From Bacteroidota bacterium (GTDB lineage: Bacteria > Bacteroidota > Bacteroidia > Flavobacteriales > Weeksellaceae), in the NCBI GenBank assembly GCA_023387375.1, contig JAEWIE010000055.1:1-64000 (forward strand): 64,000 bases of DNA, in the 5' to 3' direction. The notes beneath the pieces are model-generated. The model was not told the DNA's origin and made no database searches. It saw only the letters and a list, made by a program, of their open reading frames with translations. The stretch's first letter is position 1. Every line of letters begins with the position of its first letter. Positions 1 through 7,576 of the stretch are shown here, piece after piece. Both the position numbers and the translations under genes were made by a program.

Positions 1-454
1 CATTCAAAAGCGATTCACTTAGCCACAAAGCATTTTGATTTGTAGTTCGTTCAGGTGATTTTATTTTAATCTGATTGAGCGTTTCTGCTAAAAGTCCGTC
101 TTTATCCACTAAATTCATTTGGTCAAAATCGCTAAAAGCAACCATACCTTCCCACGATTTAATAATTTCAATTTCTTCCGTTGTTAAAAAATGGAATTCA
201 CCTCTGACCATATTGTCGAAAATAGCCACTTCACTTCCATATTCGTTGGTAAAATATAGTGCAATTGGATGAATTTGGTTTACCCATTTTTCGGCTGAAA
301 AGTCTTCTTTACTTTTCAAGAAAATATAAAATTCGATGTCGGAATATTGGTCTCCTTCGTTTTTAGTGAATGAGCCATACATAAAAACTGCGGAAACATT
401 TGTATCTTGTTGGGCTATAGATTTAGTTTTACTAATCATTTGTAACTGTGTCAT
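1..454 (-). CDS. lnu: lincosamide nucleotidyltransferase, 3' part cut by window edge
   Basis: About 151 N-terminal residues are visible and the gene continues left of the window. The translation contains a nucleotidyltransferase signature, FMYGSFTKNEGDQYSDIEFY, which holds the G-S...D-x-D metal and nucleotide site, followed by LYFTNEYGSEVAIFDNMVRG and EFHFLTTEE. This pattern matches my memory of the Lnu(F)/Lnu(H) class, enzymes that adenylate lincomycin and clindamycin. The ATG is the first in frame after a long AT-rich leader. It is the third gene cassette of the integron-like array, in the same orientation as the ABC-F cassette. The family call is strong; the exact lnu allele cannot be told. 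Confidence 0.85.
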   Translation of the reverse strand, partial: MTQLQMISKTKSIAQQDTNVSAVFMYGSFTKNEGDQYSDIEFYIFLKSKEDFSAEKWVNQIHPIALYFTNEYGSEVAIFDNMVRGEFHFLTTEEIEIIKSWEGMVAFSDFDQMNLVDKDGLLAETLNQIKIKSPERTTNQNALWLSESLLN

Positions 455-607
455 TTTTCTAATTTTTAAAAATTAATAATAGAAAACTCCATTACTTTTT
501 AAAAGCAATGAAAAAGTTTGAGTTTATTTATTTTGGACAGTTACTTATAGCTTCATCGGATTATATTTTTTTATGTTTAACATTCTGTTTGGTAAAATTA
601 CCGCCAA
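1..607 (-). mobile_element. third integron-like cassette (lnu), incomplete
   Basis: The cassette starts on the minus strand at a G^TT junction (GTTGGCGGTAATTTTACC read leftward from 608), has about 150 bases of non-coding leader, and then the lnu reading frame. Its own attC-like site should lie beyond the left window edge. By the rule seen in the other two cassettes, its first outer arm, read on the plus strand, should begin GTTGGCGGTA. Confidence 0.6.
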
Positions 608-799
608 CGTTTGGGTATTTCTGTTGGCGGGGCTAAGAAAACCCAAACTTCTATAAACGCCGCACTGAACAAAAAACTTTTTCCGCTGACTAAATTACAA
701 AAAAACCGGAAGCGGAAAAGTTTTTTGTGACTAAAGTGTTCAATCCTGCAATTAAGCATTCAACCCCGCTTGCAGAAATACCATGTTGTGCGCAGTATT
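601..799 (-). repeat. attC-like recombination site of the non-coding cassette
   Basis: This is a roughly 200-base imperfect palindrome. Outer arms: GTTGTGCGCAGTATTTT at 785 on the plus strand and the GTTGGCGG junction at 608 on the minus strand. The next arms contain GGTATTTCTG plus CGGGG on the left and their complement CCCCG plus CAGAAATACC on the right. A central hairpin pairs the AAAAAACTTTTTCCGCT stretch near 670-686 with AGCGGAAAAGTTTTTT near 710-726. The layout (simple outer sites, inner complementary boxes, variable centre) is that of an integron attC site, but longer than most described ones. Confidence 0.65.
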
Positions 800-1135
800 T
801 TCGGTTCGGCGACTTAATTCAACCCGTTGAATTCAGTCAGAGAATTGAAAATCAAGCACGACATTTTATTATTCACGAAATCAAAAAGTCAGCATATTTA
901 TTCACAGTTTTGTCCAGGTTGGATCCGCAGAATTTAAGTCAGCGCATTTTGTTCGTTAAAACTTCAGTCAAATTTTAGTCAGAACAATTTTGAAAAGTCA
1001 GCGCTAAGTTTTTGAAAAAGTCAGCGTTATTTTGTTATTGCAAAAGTCCAAAAGTCAGTCATGCAAATTTCATTCAAAAACTCTAAAAAATCCTGAAAGT
1101 TATACTCAAAACCGCGCTTGTTATATTGCGCACAA
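608..1135 (-). mobile_element. second integron-like cassette, non-coding
   Basis: This 528-base unit lies between two G^TT junctions. The minus strand of its open part (about 1136 to 800) has no reading frame of useful length. It begins on the minus strand with GTTGTGCGCAATAT, and the outer arm of its own attC at 785 on the plus strand is GTTGTGCGCAGTAT, so the two differ at one base. It carries GTCAG seven times on the plus strand, at 836, 888, 938, 978, 997, 1020 and 1054, usually as AAGTCAGCG. Its function is unknown; a promoter, RNA or protein-binding cassette is possible. Confidence 0.6.
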
Positions 1136-1333
1136 CGGGCAACGGCTTTGCGTAGTGGCGGAAAATCGAAGCGAAAAGTTTCGATTTAGACGACACGTAG
1201 CAAAAGCCAATTTCTATTTGGCTAAATTACAAAAAAAAGCCAATAGAATTGGCTTTTTGCGGCATACGAAGCCGAAACGTTCAATTTGCCGAGAAACCCG
1301 CCATTACGCAAAACCGATGTTACAGGCAGTATT
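1129..1333 (-). repeat. attC-like recombination site of the ABC-F cassette
   Basis: This large palindrome lies directly downstream of the ABC-F stop codon. The left arm GGCTTTGCGTAGTGGCGG pairs with the right arm CCGCCATTACGCAAAACC, and an inner hairpin pairs AAGCCAATTTCTATTGG-like sequence with CCAATAGAATTGGCTT. The outer site at 1319 on the plus strand is GTTACAGGCAGTATT. It repeats the first bases of the cassette on the minus strand at 3087 (GTTACAGGCAATATT) with one mismatch in 15. Its position right after a stop codon is typical of attC sites. Confidence 0.7.
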
Positions 1334-1336
1334 TTT

Positions 1337-2920
1337 TCAGAGTTCAATCGTTCGTTCTATATTTATCTGTTCCAAAAATGTTTCATCGTGCGATACAACA
1401 ATTAGTGTTCCTTGATATTCATTTATGGCTGTTGTCAAAATTTCAACATTCTGAATGTCCAAATTGTTGGTTGGTTCGTCAAGGATAATAATGTCGGGCG
1501 ATTTACTGTTAATGGTCAAACAGCACAATAATAAACGCATTCTTTCGCCACCACTCAATGCAATACAAGGTTTATCCCAATCGTCTTTGGTAAACAAAAA
1601 ACGGTTTAAACGGATTTTGACTTCGTGTTCTTGCAGTGCCGAAGTGTTGAATTGTTGGGCTTGTTCGTAAACTTTCAACGTGTTGTCGAGCAAAGAATAG
1701 TCTTGGTCGATATAAACTGATTTATTTTCCGCTCGGTAAATTGTTCCTAATTGCGATTCTAAATTCCCTAAAATCAAGTTGATTAAAGTCGTCTTTCCCG
1801 AGCCGTTTTTTCCTTTTAAGGCAATACGTTCGCCACTTGTGATTTGAAAATTTAGCTTGCCTTTCCAAAGCTGTTTGTCGTAGCAAAAGTTTATGTCTGT
1901 TGCTGTAAACAAAATTTTGCCTTTATGTAACGCTGAATTGTCAAAGCCAAATTTCATTTTGTCAATGTCGGATAGGGAAGAACGAAGTTCTTGTAAGTCT
2001 TGAGAGAGTCCACCAATTTTTTCTGCGTGAACACTCTTCAATTTTGAAGTGCTGTTTTCCGCATTATTTCGCAAAGTGTTCATCATTATTCGAGCAACAC
2101 CCGATTTTTCTTGTTTGCTTTTGCCACGACTGTCTAATTTTTGTTGCCGTTCCAAAGTTTCTCGTTCTTTTTCTTTCGCTTTTCGCAACGCTTTTTCTTT
2201 GCTTTGAATATCTTGATTCAAAGCATTGTTTTCTATTTGCTTTTGTTCTTTGTAAAAATCGTAATTACCACCATAAACTTTAATTCCGTATTTGCTCAAT
2301 TCACAAACGCTACTCAAAAGATTGAGTAATTTTCTGTCGTGGCTTACGATGATTAAAGTACTTTTTGTGGTTTGAACAAAGTCATACAAAAGTTGTCGGC
2401 TCGTGATGTCTAAATGATTACTCGGCTCGTCCAATAAAACCAATTCGGGTTGATGAATGGAAATTCCTGCCAAAAAAACTTTTGTTTTTTGTCCGCCACT
2501 CAACGTTTCCATTTTTTGCGATAAGTCAAAATCATTGAGTTGCCAATAGTTTAACGCTTCGGTGCAACGGTCTTCGATAGTCCAATCGTCATTGAGAAAA
2601 TTGAAATTTTCTTCGCTTGTATCTCCGTTCAAAATTGCTTTCAAAGCGTTCAATTTGTCTTCAATTTTTAACGCTTGTGCGATGTTCAAATGATTGAATT
2701 GCCCGAAAATCTGTGGGACATAATACGGCTCGTTTTCAACGCTTATTTGTCCGTTTGTTGCTTGAAGTTCGCCTGCGATAATTTTGAGCAAAGTAGATTT
2801 TCCTACTCCGTTGTTGCCGATTAACGCAGTTTTTTCGTGATTGTTTACTGTCAGATTGATGTCGCTAAACAGTAAATCTTTGTTTGGATGTGTATATGAA
2901 ATGTTTTGTAAAGTAAGCAT
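1337..2920 (-). CDS. ABC-F family ATPase, probable ribosome-protection resistance protein
   Basis: The 527-residue protein has two ABC ATPase domains and no membrane segment, the ABC-F layout. Domain 1 has Walker A GNNGVGKST near residue 35, signature LSGGQKTK and LLDEPSNHLD. A long charged linker follows, rich in K and E, where ABC-F proteins touch the ribosomal peptidyl-transferase region. Domain 2 has Walker A GKNGSGKTT, signature LSGGERMR and ILDEPTNNLD. I start it at MLTLQNISYT because a good ribosome site (AAAGGA) lies just upstream; an ATG nine codons earlier is possible. Its cassette setting beside lnu suggests resistance to macrolides, lincosamides, streptogramins or similar drugs, which is inference. 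A housekeeping ABC-F translation factor is less likely in a cassette. Confidence 0.85.
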   Translation of the reverse strand: MLTLQNISYTHPNKDLLFSDINLTVNNHEKTALIGNNGVGKSTLLKIIAGELQATNGQISVENEPYYVPQIFGQFNHLNIAQALKIEDKLNALKAILNGDTSEENFNFLNDDWTIEDRCTEALNYWQLNDFDLSQKMETLSGGQKTKVFLAGISIHQPELVLLDEPSNHLDITSRQLLYDFVQTTKSTLIIVSHDRKLLNLLSSVCELSKYGIKVYGGNYDFYKEQKQIENNALNQDIQSKEKALRKAKEKERETLERQQKLDSRGKSKQEKSGVARIMMNTLRNNAENSTSKLKSVHAEKIGGLSQDLQELRSSLSDIDKMKFGFDNSALHKGKILFTATDINFCYDKQLWKGKLNFQITSGERIALKGKNGSGKTTLINLILGNLESQLGTIYRAENKSVYIDQDYSLLDNTLKVYEQAQQFNTSALQEHEVKIRLNRFLFTKDDWDKPCIALSGGERMRLLLCCLTINSKSPDIIILDEPTNNLDIQNVEILTTAINEYQGTLIVVSHDETFLEQINIERTIEL

Positions 2921-3034
2921 AATTCCTTTCGTTAAAAGATGAAACAATACAGCGACCGCTTTGCGGTTGTTGTTCTGATTTGTCTGAAAAGAAATTATAT
3001 TTTACATTTCGTGTTGTTTAATTTTTTGTGTCTG

Positions 3035-3042
3035 CAAATGTA
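3035..3042 (-). promoter_or_regulatory. candidate -7 box of a cassette-borne promoter
   Basis: On the minus strand TACATTTG fits the Bacteroidota -7 consensus TAnnTTTG. It lies inside the first cassette, about 115 bases before the ABC-F start codon. No clear TTTG -33 box is seen at the usual spacing. The leader in between holds a short hairpin that could have a regulatory role. Confidence 0.4.
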
Positions 3043-3070
3043 CGAACTTTTTATTTTAGTACGGTCGTTC

Positions 3071-3087
3071 GTAATATTGCCTGTAAC
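3071..3087 (-). other. candidate attI site of the integron-like platform
   Basis: The minus-strand sequence GTTACAGGCAATATTAC marks the start of the first cassette, about 190 bases from the recombinase start codon and on the divergent side, which is the classic intI-attI arrangement. The recombination point is inferred between G3087 and TT because the following bases are repeated in the attC arm at 1319. The unrecombined attI half lies to the right of 3087; its extent cannot be seen. Confidence 0.6.
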
Positions 3088-3157
3088 ACTCAAATATATG
3101 AATATTTATGAATCAAGCATCATAAAATCCTAATTTTTTTTGAATCTTTATTAAGTA

Positions 3158-3188
3158 TTTGTATATTAATATTTTATAGCTATATTTG
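3158..3188 (+). promoter_or_regulatory. Bacteroidota-type promoter of the recombinase gene
   Basis: TTTG at 3158-3161 and TATATTTG at 3181-3188 are separated by exactly 19 bases, matching TTTG-N19-TAnnTTTG. It points to the recombinase and lies between it and the candidate attI. Confidence 0.75.
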
Positions 3189-3279
3189 GATTGCGTATTT
3201 TAAATTATTGGCGGCGGATAACATCCAACGCCATCTGATTTTAGCTTTTTTTAATATATAAAAAATACGCAGTGGTGGT

Positions 3280-4350
3280 ATGGATTTTTCAGACAAAAGA
3301 TTTCAGTTTTCCTCCGGAACTCACAACGGCTCCAACGTTATTTGGGTGCAGTTTGAAAAAGACCGGCAGCTCATTTCCTTTCTGCGCGAACACACAAAAG
3401 CACGGTGGTCCGCCTCACAAAAAAAATGGTATGTTACCGATAACAGGCACTACCGCAAACTTTTTGGGCTGCCCGAGAAAATAACCGGCAAGGCAGTACT
3501 CTCCAAAATTCACCTTGTCAATTTGCCGGAGTTCCAGCGTTTCCAGGAACATCTCCTGCTGAAGCGGTACAGTCAAAATACCTTACGCACTTACAGCATA
3601 GAATTTGCACAGTTGCTCTACATCCTAAAAAGTTATCCCGTGCAGGAGCTTTCTCCCGAACGTTTGCGGTCTTATTTCCTCTACTGCCACGAAAAACTGA
3701 AACTCTCGGAAAGCGAAATCCACAGCCGCATGAATGCCGTAAAGTTTTATTTTGAGCAAGTGCTCCACCGCCAAAAAATGTTTTTCGACATTCCGCGCCC
3801 AAAGAAAAAACTGCTCCTTCCCAAAATGCTCAGCAAAGCTGAAATCAAGAAAATAATAGCTGCCACTGAAAATCCCAAACATTCACTTGTTCTGAAAATA
3901 TGTTACGGCATGGGGCTCCGTGTGAGTGAAGTGGTAGCGTTAAAACTTTCCGATATCGACAGTGCGGAAATGCTGGTGCGCATCGAACAGGGGAAAGGTA
4001 AAAAAGACCGTATCGCCGTACTTCCCCAAAGCTTACTGCCAGAATTGCGGGAATATTACCTGAGCTACCGCCCAAAGGTTTACCTTTTCGAGGGTAAAGA
4101 AGGCGAGGCATATTCTGTACGGTCTGCGCAGGCGGTATTTAGGAAGGCGATGGAAAAGGCAGGCATTCGCAAGAAAGTCGGTATTCACGGATTGCGCCAC
4201 AGTTTTGCCACTCACTTAATGGAAACAGGAACCGATATCCGCTTTATTCAGGAGCTCCTTGGGCATAATTCCATTAAAACCACCCAAATCTACACGCATG
4301 TGACAGACCTTTCAAAGTCCAGGATAAAAAGTCCGCTGGATTCTTTATAA
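3280..4350 (+). CDS. tyrosine recombinase, IntI/XerC-D-like
   Basis: This 356-residue site-specific recombinase has three parts. Residues 1-65 are an extra N-terminal domain, 80-165 an SAM-like core-binding domain (FQEHLLLKRYSQNTLRTY), and 185-356 the catalytic domain. Active-site residues visible are R in GMGLRVSE, K in GKGKKDR, HGLRH, the H of LLGHNS and the nucleophile in TTQIYTHV. It ends SPLDSL, strikingly like integron integrases (SPLDxL). It lacks the roughly 20-30 residue segment that IntI proteins carry between the K and HxxR motifs: only YLSYRPKVYLFEGKEG stands there. It is transcribed away from the cassette array. It may be the integrase of the cassette system; a Xer-like recombinase of the mobile element is the alternative. 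Confidence 0.85.
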   Translation: MDFSDKRFQFSSGTHNGSNVIWVQFEKDRQLISFLREHTKARWSASQKKWYVTDNRHYRKLFGLPEKITGKAVLSKIHLVNLPEFQRFQEHLLLKRYSQNTLRTYSIEFAQLLYILKSYPVQELSPERLRSYFLYCHEKLKLSESEIHSRMNAVKFYFEQVLHRQKMFFDIPRPKKKLLLPKMLSKAEIKKIIAATENPKHSLVLKICYGMGLRVSEVVALKLSDIDSAEMLVRIEQGKGKKDRIAVLPQSLLPELREYYLSYRPKVYLFEGKEGEAYSVRSAQAVFRKAMEKAGIRKKVGIHGLRHSFATHLMETGTDIRFIQELLGHNSIKTTQIYTHVTDLSKSRIKSPLDSL

Positions 4351-4380
4351 TTTTTTTCTAAAACGGATGTTCTTCCCTGT

Positions 4381-4851
4381 CTAAAAGTGTTTCTCCATTT
4401 TGATATTTGCTCTTTCGTAAACTCCACTTTCCAGTTCAACTTCCTCAAATCCGTATTTTCTAAATAAATGAATAGCCGACTGCAATATTGTGTTTGAGTA
4501 TAAAATAAGTGTCTTTATTTGTTTTTGTTTGGCCATATTTAAGCAATGTTCAATCAATATTGTCCCAATACCGTGTCCCTGTGCTTTGTCGCTGACAGCC
4601 AATTTACCTAATTCGTAAACCGTTTCACTTTTCTTTAACAGTGAGGCTGTACCAACAATTTCACCATCGAGTTTAGCATAATAAATATGGCCGCCTTTGT
4701 CTATGATATGCTTTTGAGGATCTGAAAGTGATGCAACATCACCTTCTTCTATACGAAAATATTTTTCAAGCCACTCGTAATTCAGTGTCTTAATTGGTTC
4801 AGATAACTCTTCTGAAAATTCTATGATTTCAACCACGTTTTTTTTACTCAT
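4381..4851 (-). CDS. GNAT family N-acetyltransferase
   Basis: The 156-residue protein is a single GNAT domain. The acetyl-CoA binding segment reads QGHGIGTILIEHC (Q/RxxGxG/A) at about residues 92-104, preceded by YELGKLAVSDKA and followed by the C-terminal YGFEEVE strand. The substrate cannot be told; these enzymes acetylate small amines, drugs or protein termini. It converges with the recombinase gene, 30 bases away, and is not part of the cassette array, which lies on the other side of the recombinase. Confidence 0.85.
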   Translation of the reverse strand: MSKKNVVEIIEFSEELSEPIKTLNYEWLEKYFRIEEGDVASLSDPQKHIIDKGGHIYYAKLDGEIVGTASLLKKSETVYELGKLAVSDKAQGHGIGTILIEHCLNMAKQKQIKTLILYSNTILQSAIHLFRKYGFEEVELESGVYERANIKMEKHF

Positions 4852-5317
4852 TTGCCGGACTATTACATTTATAGATTTTTTTAAATCGACTGTTCTTCCC
4901 TGCTTACATCACTTCTTCCACAGTATACACCCAATTTAAAACCAAAAATAAATTGGAGAAATAACAGATTTATTATAGATTTTTCTATTTTTTTAAAGAA
5001 ATTAATAACTTAAAGATCCGCTGAACTACAGCTTCGGCAGCTTTATCAACCGCATAAATCTGTCACTTTGTAAAGTTAACTAAAAAAGCCTAAACCGACC
5101 CAAAAAAGAGGTTCTTCCAGAAATCCTCTGTAAATCTCTAAAATCCTTCGCCGATAAACCCATAATGCTGAAAAAAAACTCCCGAAGCTTCCGTTAAATA
5201 GGGTATCACTGTTCGTTCTTCGCACGCAACAAGAACTTAGATGTTGAACTAAACCTCCGGTAGCTTTTCCCATTTGCCGTTTTAGTAACTTTGTTTTTAT
5301 TAACCTTTTAAAAACTC

Positions 5318-5383
5318 ATGAAATGGCTACAAAAAAAAATCTACGGAGGATTTAAGGACCAACTATATAGCTCCAACAGATAA
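5318..5383 (+). CDS. possible 21-residue peptide MKWLQKKIYGGFKDQLYSSNR
   Basis: A short reading frame starts 25 bases after a TAnnTTTG box (TAACTTTG, 5286-5293) and stands about 90 bases before the remains of an HlyD secretion gene. It is basic and contains a GG pair, as do leader peptides exported by HlyD/peptidase-ABC systems. It is shorter than usual precursors, and no other evidence shows that it is translated. The remaining DNA from 4852 to 5470 shows no convincing gene. Confidence 0.2.
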   Translation: MKWLQKKIYGGFKDQLYSSNR

Positions 5384-5469
5384 TTGTATTCATGATGGCT
5401 CCACAGTTAATACAAAGAGTTTGGATATTGTTATGACGTATTTGGGACATTTTAAAATTTAATAATAAA

Positions 5470-6775
5470 TTGGAAAAGGAAAAAGACATATTAGACAATC
5501 TTGAACTACGTTCAGAAAACGTGTAGGATATTCTCACGCAGCCGCCACATTGGATGATTCGATGGGGAAACACGGTAATTTTCGTCATTCTCCTGATGGT
5601 TCTCTTGATGAGTTATGTAATTAAATATCCTGAGTTTATACCTGCCCCCATAGTCGTAACTTCCAAAAAAATCCACCTGAAAAACTTGAAGCAAGAACAA
5701 ATTCTAAAATTGAAAAAATTTTAGTGAAAGATCATCAGTCTGTAAATAAAAATCAAGTCATGATGGTGCTTCAGTCAGCTGCTGATTACAAGGATATTCT
5801 AGCTCTAAAAGATATAGTTGATTCAATGTCATCATCACAAGTTCTCTACTTCCCTACTCAACAGGCATCAACCTTCAAACTTGGCGAAATACAGGGAGAA
5901 TACAATAGTTTTGCAAAAGCATTGCAGGATGAAAAACTTTTTACTCGTCTTAAGCCCTATGCTCCTGAAAATATTGCAGCAAACCAAAGTCTTGGGGAAT
6001 ACAGGGCAAGGATTGCTACATTACAACAGCAGCGGAACTTAGAAGTTACAAAATTTGACCTTACCAAAAAAAATACTTGCGCTCCCAAGAATTGTTCAAT
6101 CAAGGTGTAATTGCCGCGATGGAACTAGAAAATGAAAAAACAAAATTTCTACAGGCAGAACAAAATTTGAAAAATATCAATATAACATTGTCACAGATGC
6201 AGGAAGCGGTTTCAAATCTAAATAAAACCAAAAGCGGTGCATCAATAAATACTGAGAAAGATAAGATTACTTACAGCTCCCAAACGCTCCAATTATTTGA
6301 ACAGCTAAGAAAATCACTGAGACAATGGGAACAAAATTATCTAATTATTTCTTCTACTGAAGGAGTAGTTAGTTTCCAACAATTTTGGGGAGAGAACCAA
6401 TTTGTAAAACCCGGTGATATTGTGATGTCTGTTCTACCCAATGATAAGGAATTTGTTGTTGGTCGGATGTTGATTCCATCCGTCAATTCTGGTAAAGTTA
6501 AACCAAATCAAAAGGTTTTAGTAAAGCTTGATAATTACCGATACCAAGAATATGGAATCGTTGAAGGCAAGGTCCAAAACATCTCTCTTACTCCAGATGA
6601 TAAAGGGAACTATTATGTTGACGTTTTGCTTCCAAAAGGATTGCAAACTTCTTTTGGGAAAAAATTGCCATTTGACAGAGAACTCAAAGGAAGTGCCGAG
6701 ATTGTCACCGAGGATTTAAGGCTAATTGAAAGGTTTTTCTATCAAATTAGGAAATTGTTGGGGTATCAAGCTTAA
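5470..6775 (+). pseudogene. decayed HlyD-family membrane fusion protein gene
   Basis: The fragments together make an HlyD-type periplasmic adaptor of about 430 residues. The N-terminus reads DILDNLELRSENV, then a TAG at 5524, then DILTQPPHWMIRWGN and one membrane segment (VIFVILLMVLLMSYVI). A frameshift in an A-run near 5668-5674 follows, then a long coiled coil, a second frameshift near 6070-6078, and the C-terminal beta-barrel region ending RKLLGYQA. Proteins of this kind pair with peptidase-ABC transporters to export bacteriocin-like peptides; no such transporter is in the window. With one stop and two frame breaks the gene is dead. The start codon is uncertain. Confidence 0.8.
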
Positions 6776-6878
6776 TTATCAAAATTCACATATAAAAACC
6801 TTATTAATGTACATAATGGTTTGTTACTCGAACCTAAACTCATTTATCAAAAATTAAGTACCTTCTTACCAAAGATGC

Positions 6879-7348
6879 AACTTGTGTAAAAATGTCACAT
6901 TACTTCTTCCAATCTGCTACAAATAAATCCAACTACCTCAAAACCTGGGTAATTTAGCTATAGGTTTATCGGCAAGTTGGAAAAAAAACACCAAAAACTA
7001 AACCTACGAACAAAACATTTAATTTGCGTAAAAAGTTACATCCTTATTCTGCAGAAGCAACAAATAAATACCAGCATTTCAATAACCTGCGAAAAATAGA
7101 CACAGGTTCAAAATCAACCTGCGTAAAATAGACCCAACCTAGATTTCCCCAAATAATAAGTATTCTCACAAAAATTTCAATGGTAAAAAAAAGGCACACC
7201 TTACTTCCAAACCTGCACCAAATAAAATCATCTATTTCAATAACGTGGGTAATGCAGCCACAGGTTATTTTTTAACCTGTGTAAATCAGCCACACCCTAC
7301 TTCCAAACGTGGGTAAAAAAGTTACACCCTAAATCAGCCCGTTTTCCG
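6879..7348 (+). repeat. degenerate tandem repeats upstream of the mobilization genes
   Basis: About nine diverged copies share the pattern AACCTGnGTAAAAnAGnCACAC, often followed by CCTTACTTCCAA. Copy starts are near 6879, 6942, 7021, 7084, 7116, 7181, 7242, 7274 and 7316. The 3' copies are closest to each other (AACCTGTGTAAATCAGCCACAC at 7274; AACGTGGGTAAAAAAGTTACAC at 7316). They are not CRISPR-like: spacing is irregular and copies differ. No reading frame runs through them. Protein-binding iterons or remnants of an older element are possible. The stretch 6776-7722 holds no gene. Confidence 0.55.
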
Positions 7349-7455
7349 TATTTTTTCTTCCAAAGCAACTCTCTCCTTAAATTCCGCAAAACAACCCTAA
7401 TATAAACATTCGAGGAACCTTTTCAGACCTCTAAAAAAATCGGTAAACTTTTGTT

Positions 7456-7513
7456 GCAAGATGTGTCTTTGTATATACAACTTTTCAAGTTGATGATACA
7501 AAGACGATCTTGC
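7456..7513. repeat. long inverted repeat, candidate oriT structure
   Basis: The left arm GCAAGATGTGTCTTTGTAT (7456-7474) pairs with the right arm ATACAAAGACGATCTTGC (7496-7513), with one or two mismatches. The 21-base loop contains a smaller perfect hairpin, CAACTT-TTC-AAGTTG (7478-7492). A third hairpin, CCTTTT-TGC-AAAAGG, follows at 7513-7527. Such nested hairpins about 1 kb before relaxase genes are typical of transfer origins. No nic consensus could be assigned, so the oriT reading is inference. Confidence 0.5.
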
Positions 7514-7576
7514 CTTTTTGCAAAAGGGAAAAAAACTGCGGAACTTGTTTTTTTATTCACCAAATCAGGTTCAAGC

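Larger units (their letters stand above)
1136..3086 (-). mobile_element. first integron-like cassette (ABC-F gene)
   Basis: This cassette of about 1.95 kb lies between the candidate attI junction at 3087 and the junction at 1136. It contains its own candidate promoter, a leader with a small hairpin (ACCGCTTTGCGGT at 2955-2967), one gene, and an attC-like site that begins within a few bases of the stop codon. Being the cassette next to the recombinase, it would be the most recently inserted one under the usual integron model. Confidence 0.65.

Noticed and set aside
727..978. 83-residue plus-strand frame in the cassette region
   Set aside because: It runs through the palindromic attC-like site and the GTCAG repeats, on the strand opposite to both neighbouring cassette genes, and has no start signal.
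1032..1415. 127-residue plus-strand frame
   Set aside because: It spans the attC-like hairpin and the 3' end of the ABC-F gene on the other strand; composition follows the palindrome rather than a protein.
3280..4350. Recombinase as the integrase of the whole conjugative element
   Set aside because: Not excluded, but less likely: it lies in the intI position of the cassette array, far from the tRNA junction, and no attachment repeat is near it. The element's own integrase is probably left of the window.
5076..5273. 65-residue minus-strand frame
   Set aside because: No ribosome site, low-complexity Phe/Gly composition, and it faces into an intergenic region with a different promoter.
6879..7348. 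CRISPR array
   Set aside because: The repeats are diverged, irregularly spaced and without unique spacers of constant length; no cas genes are present.
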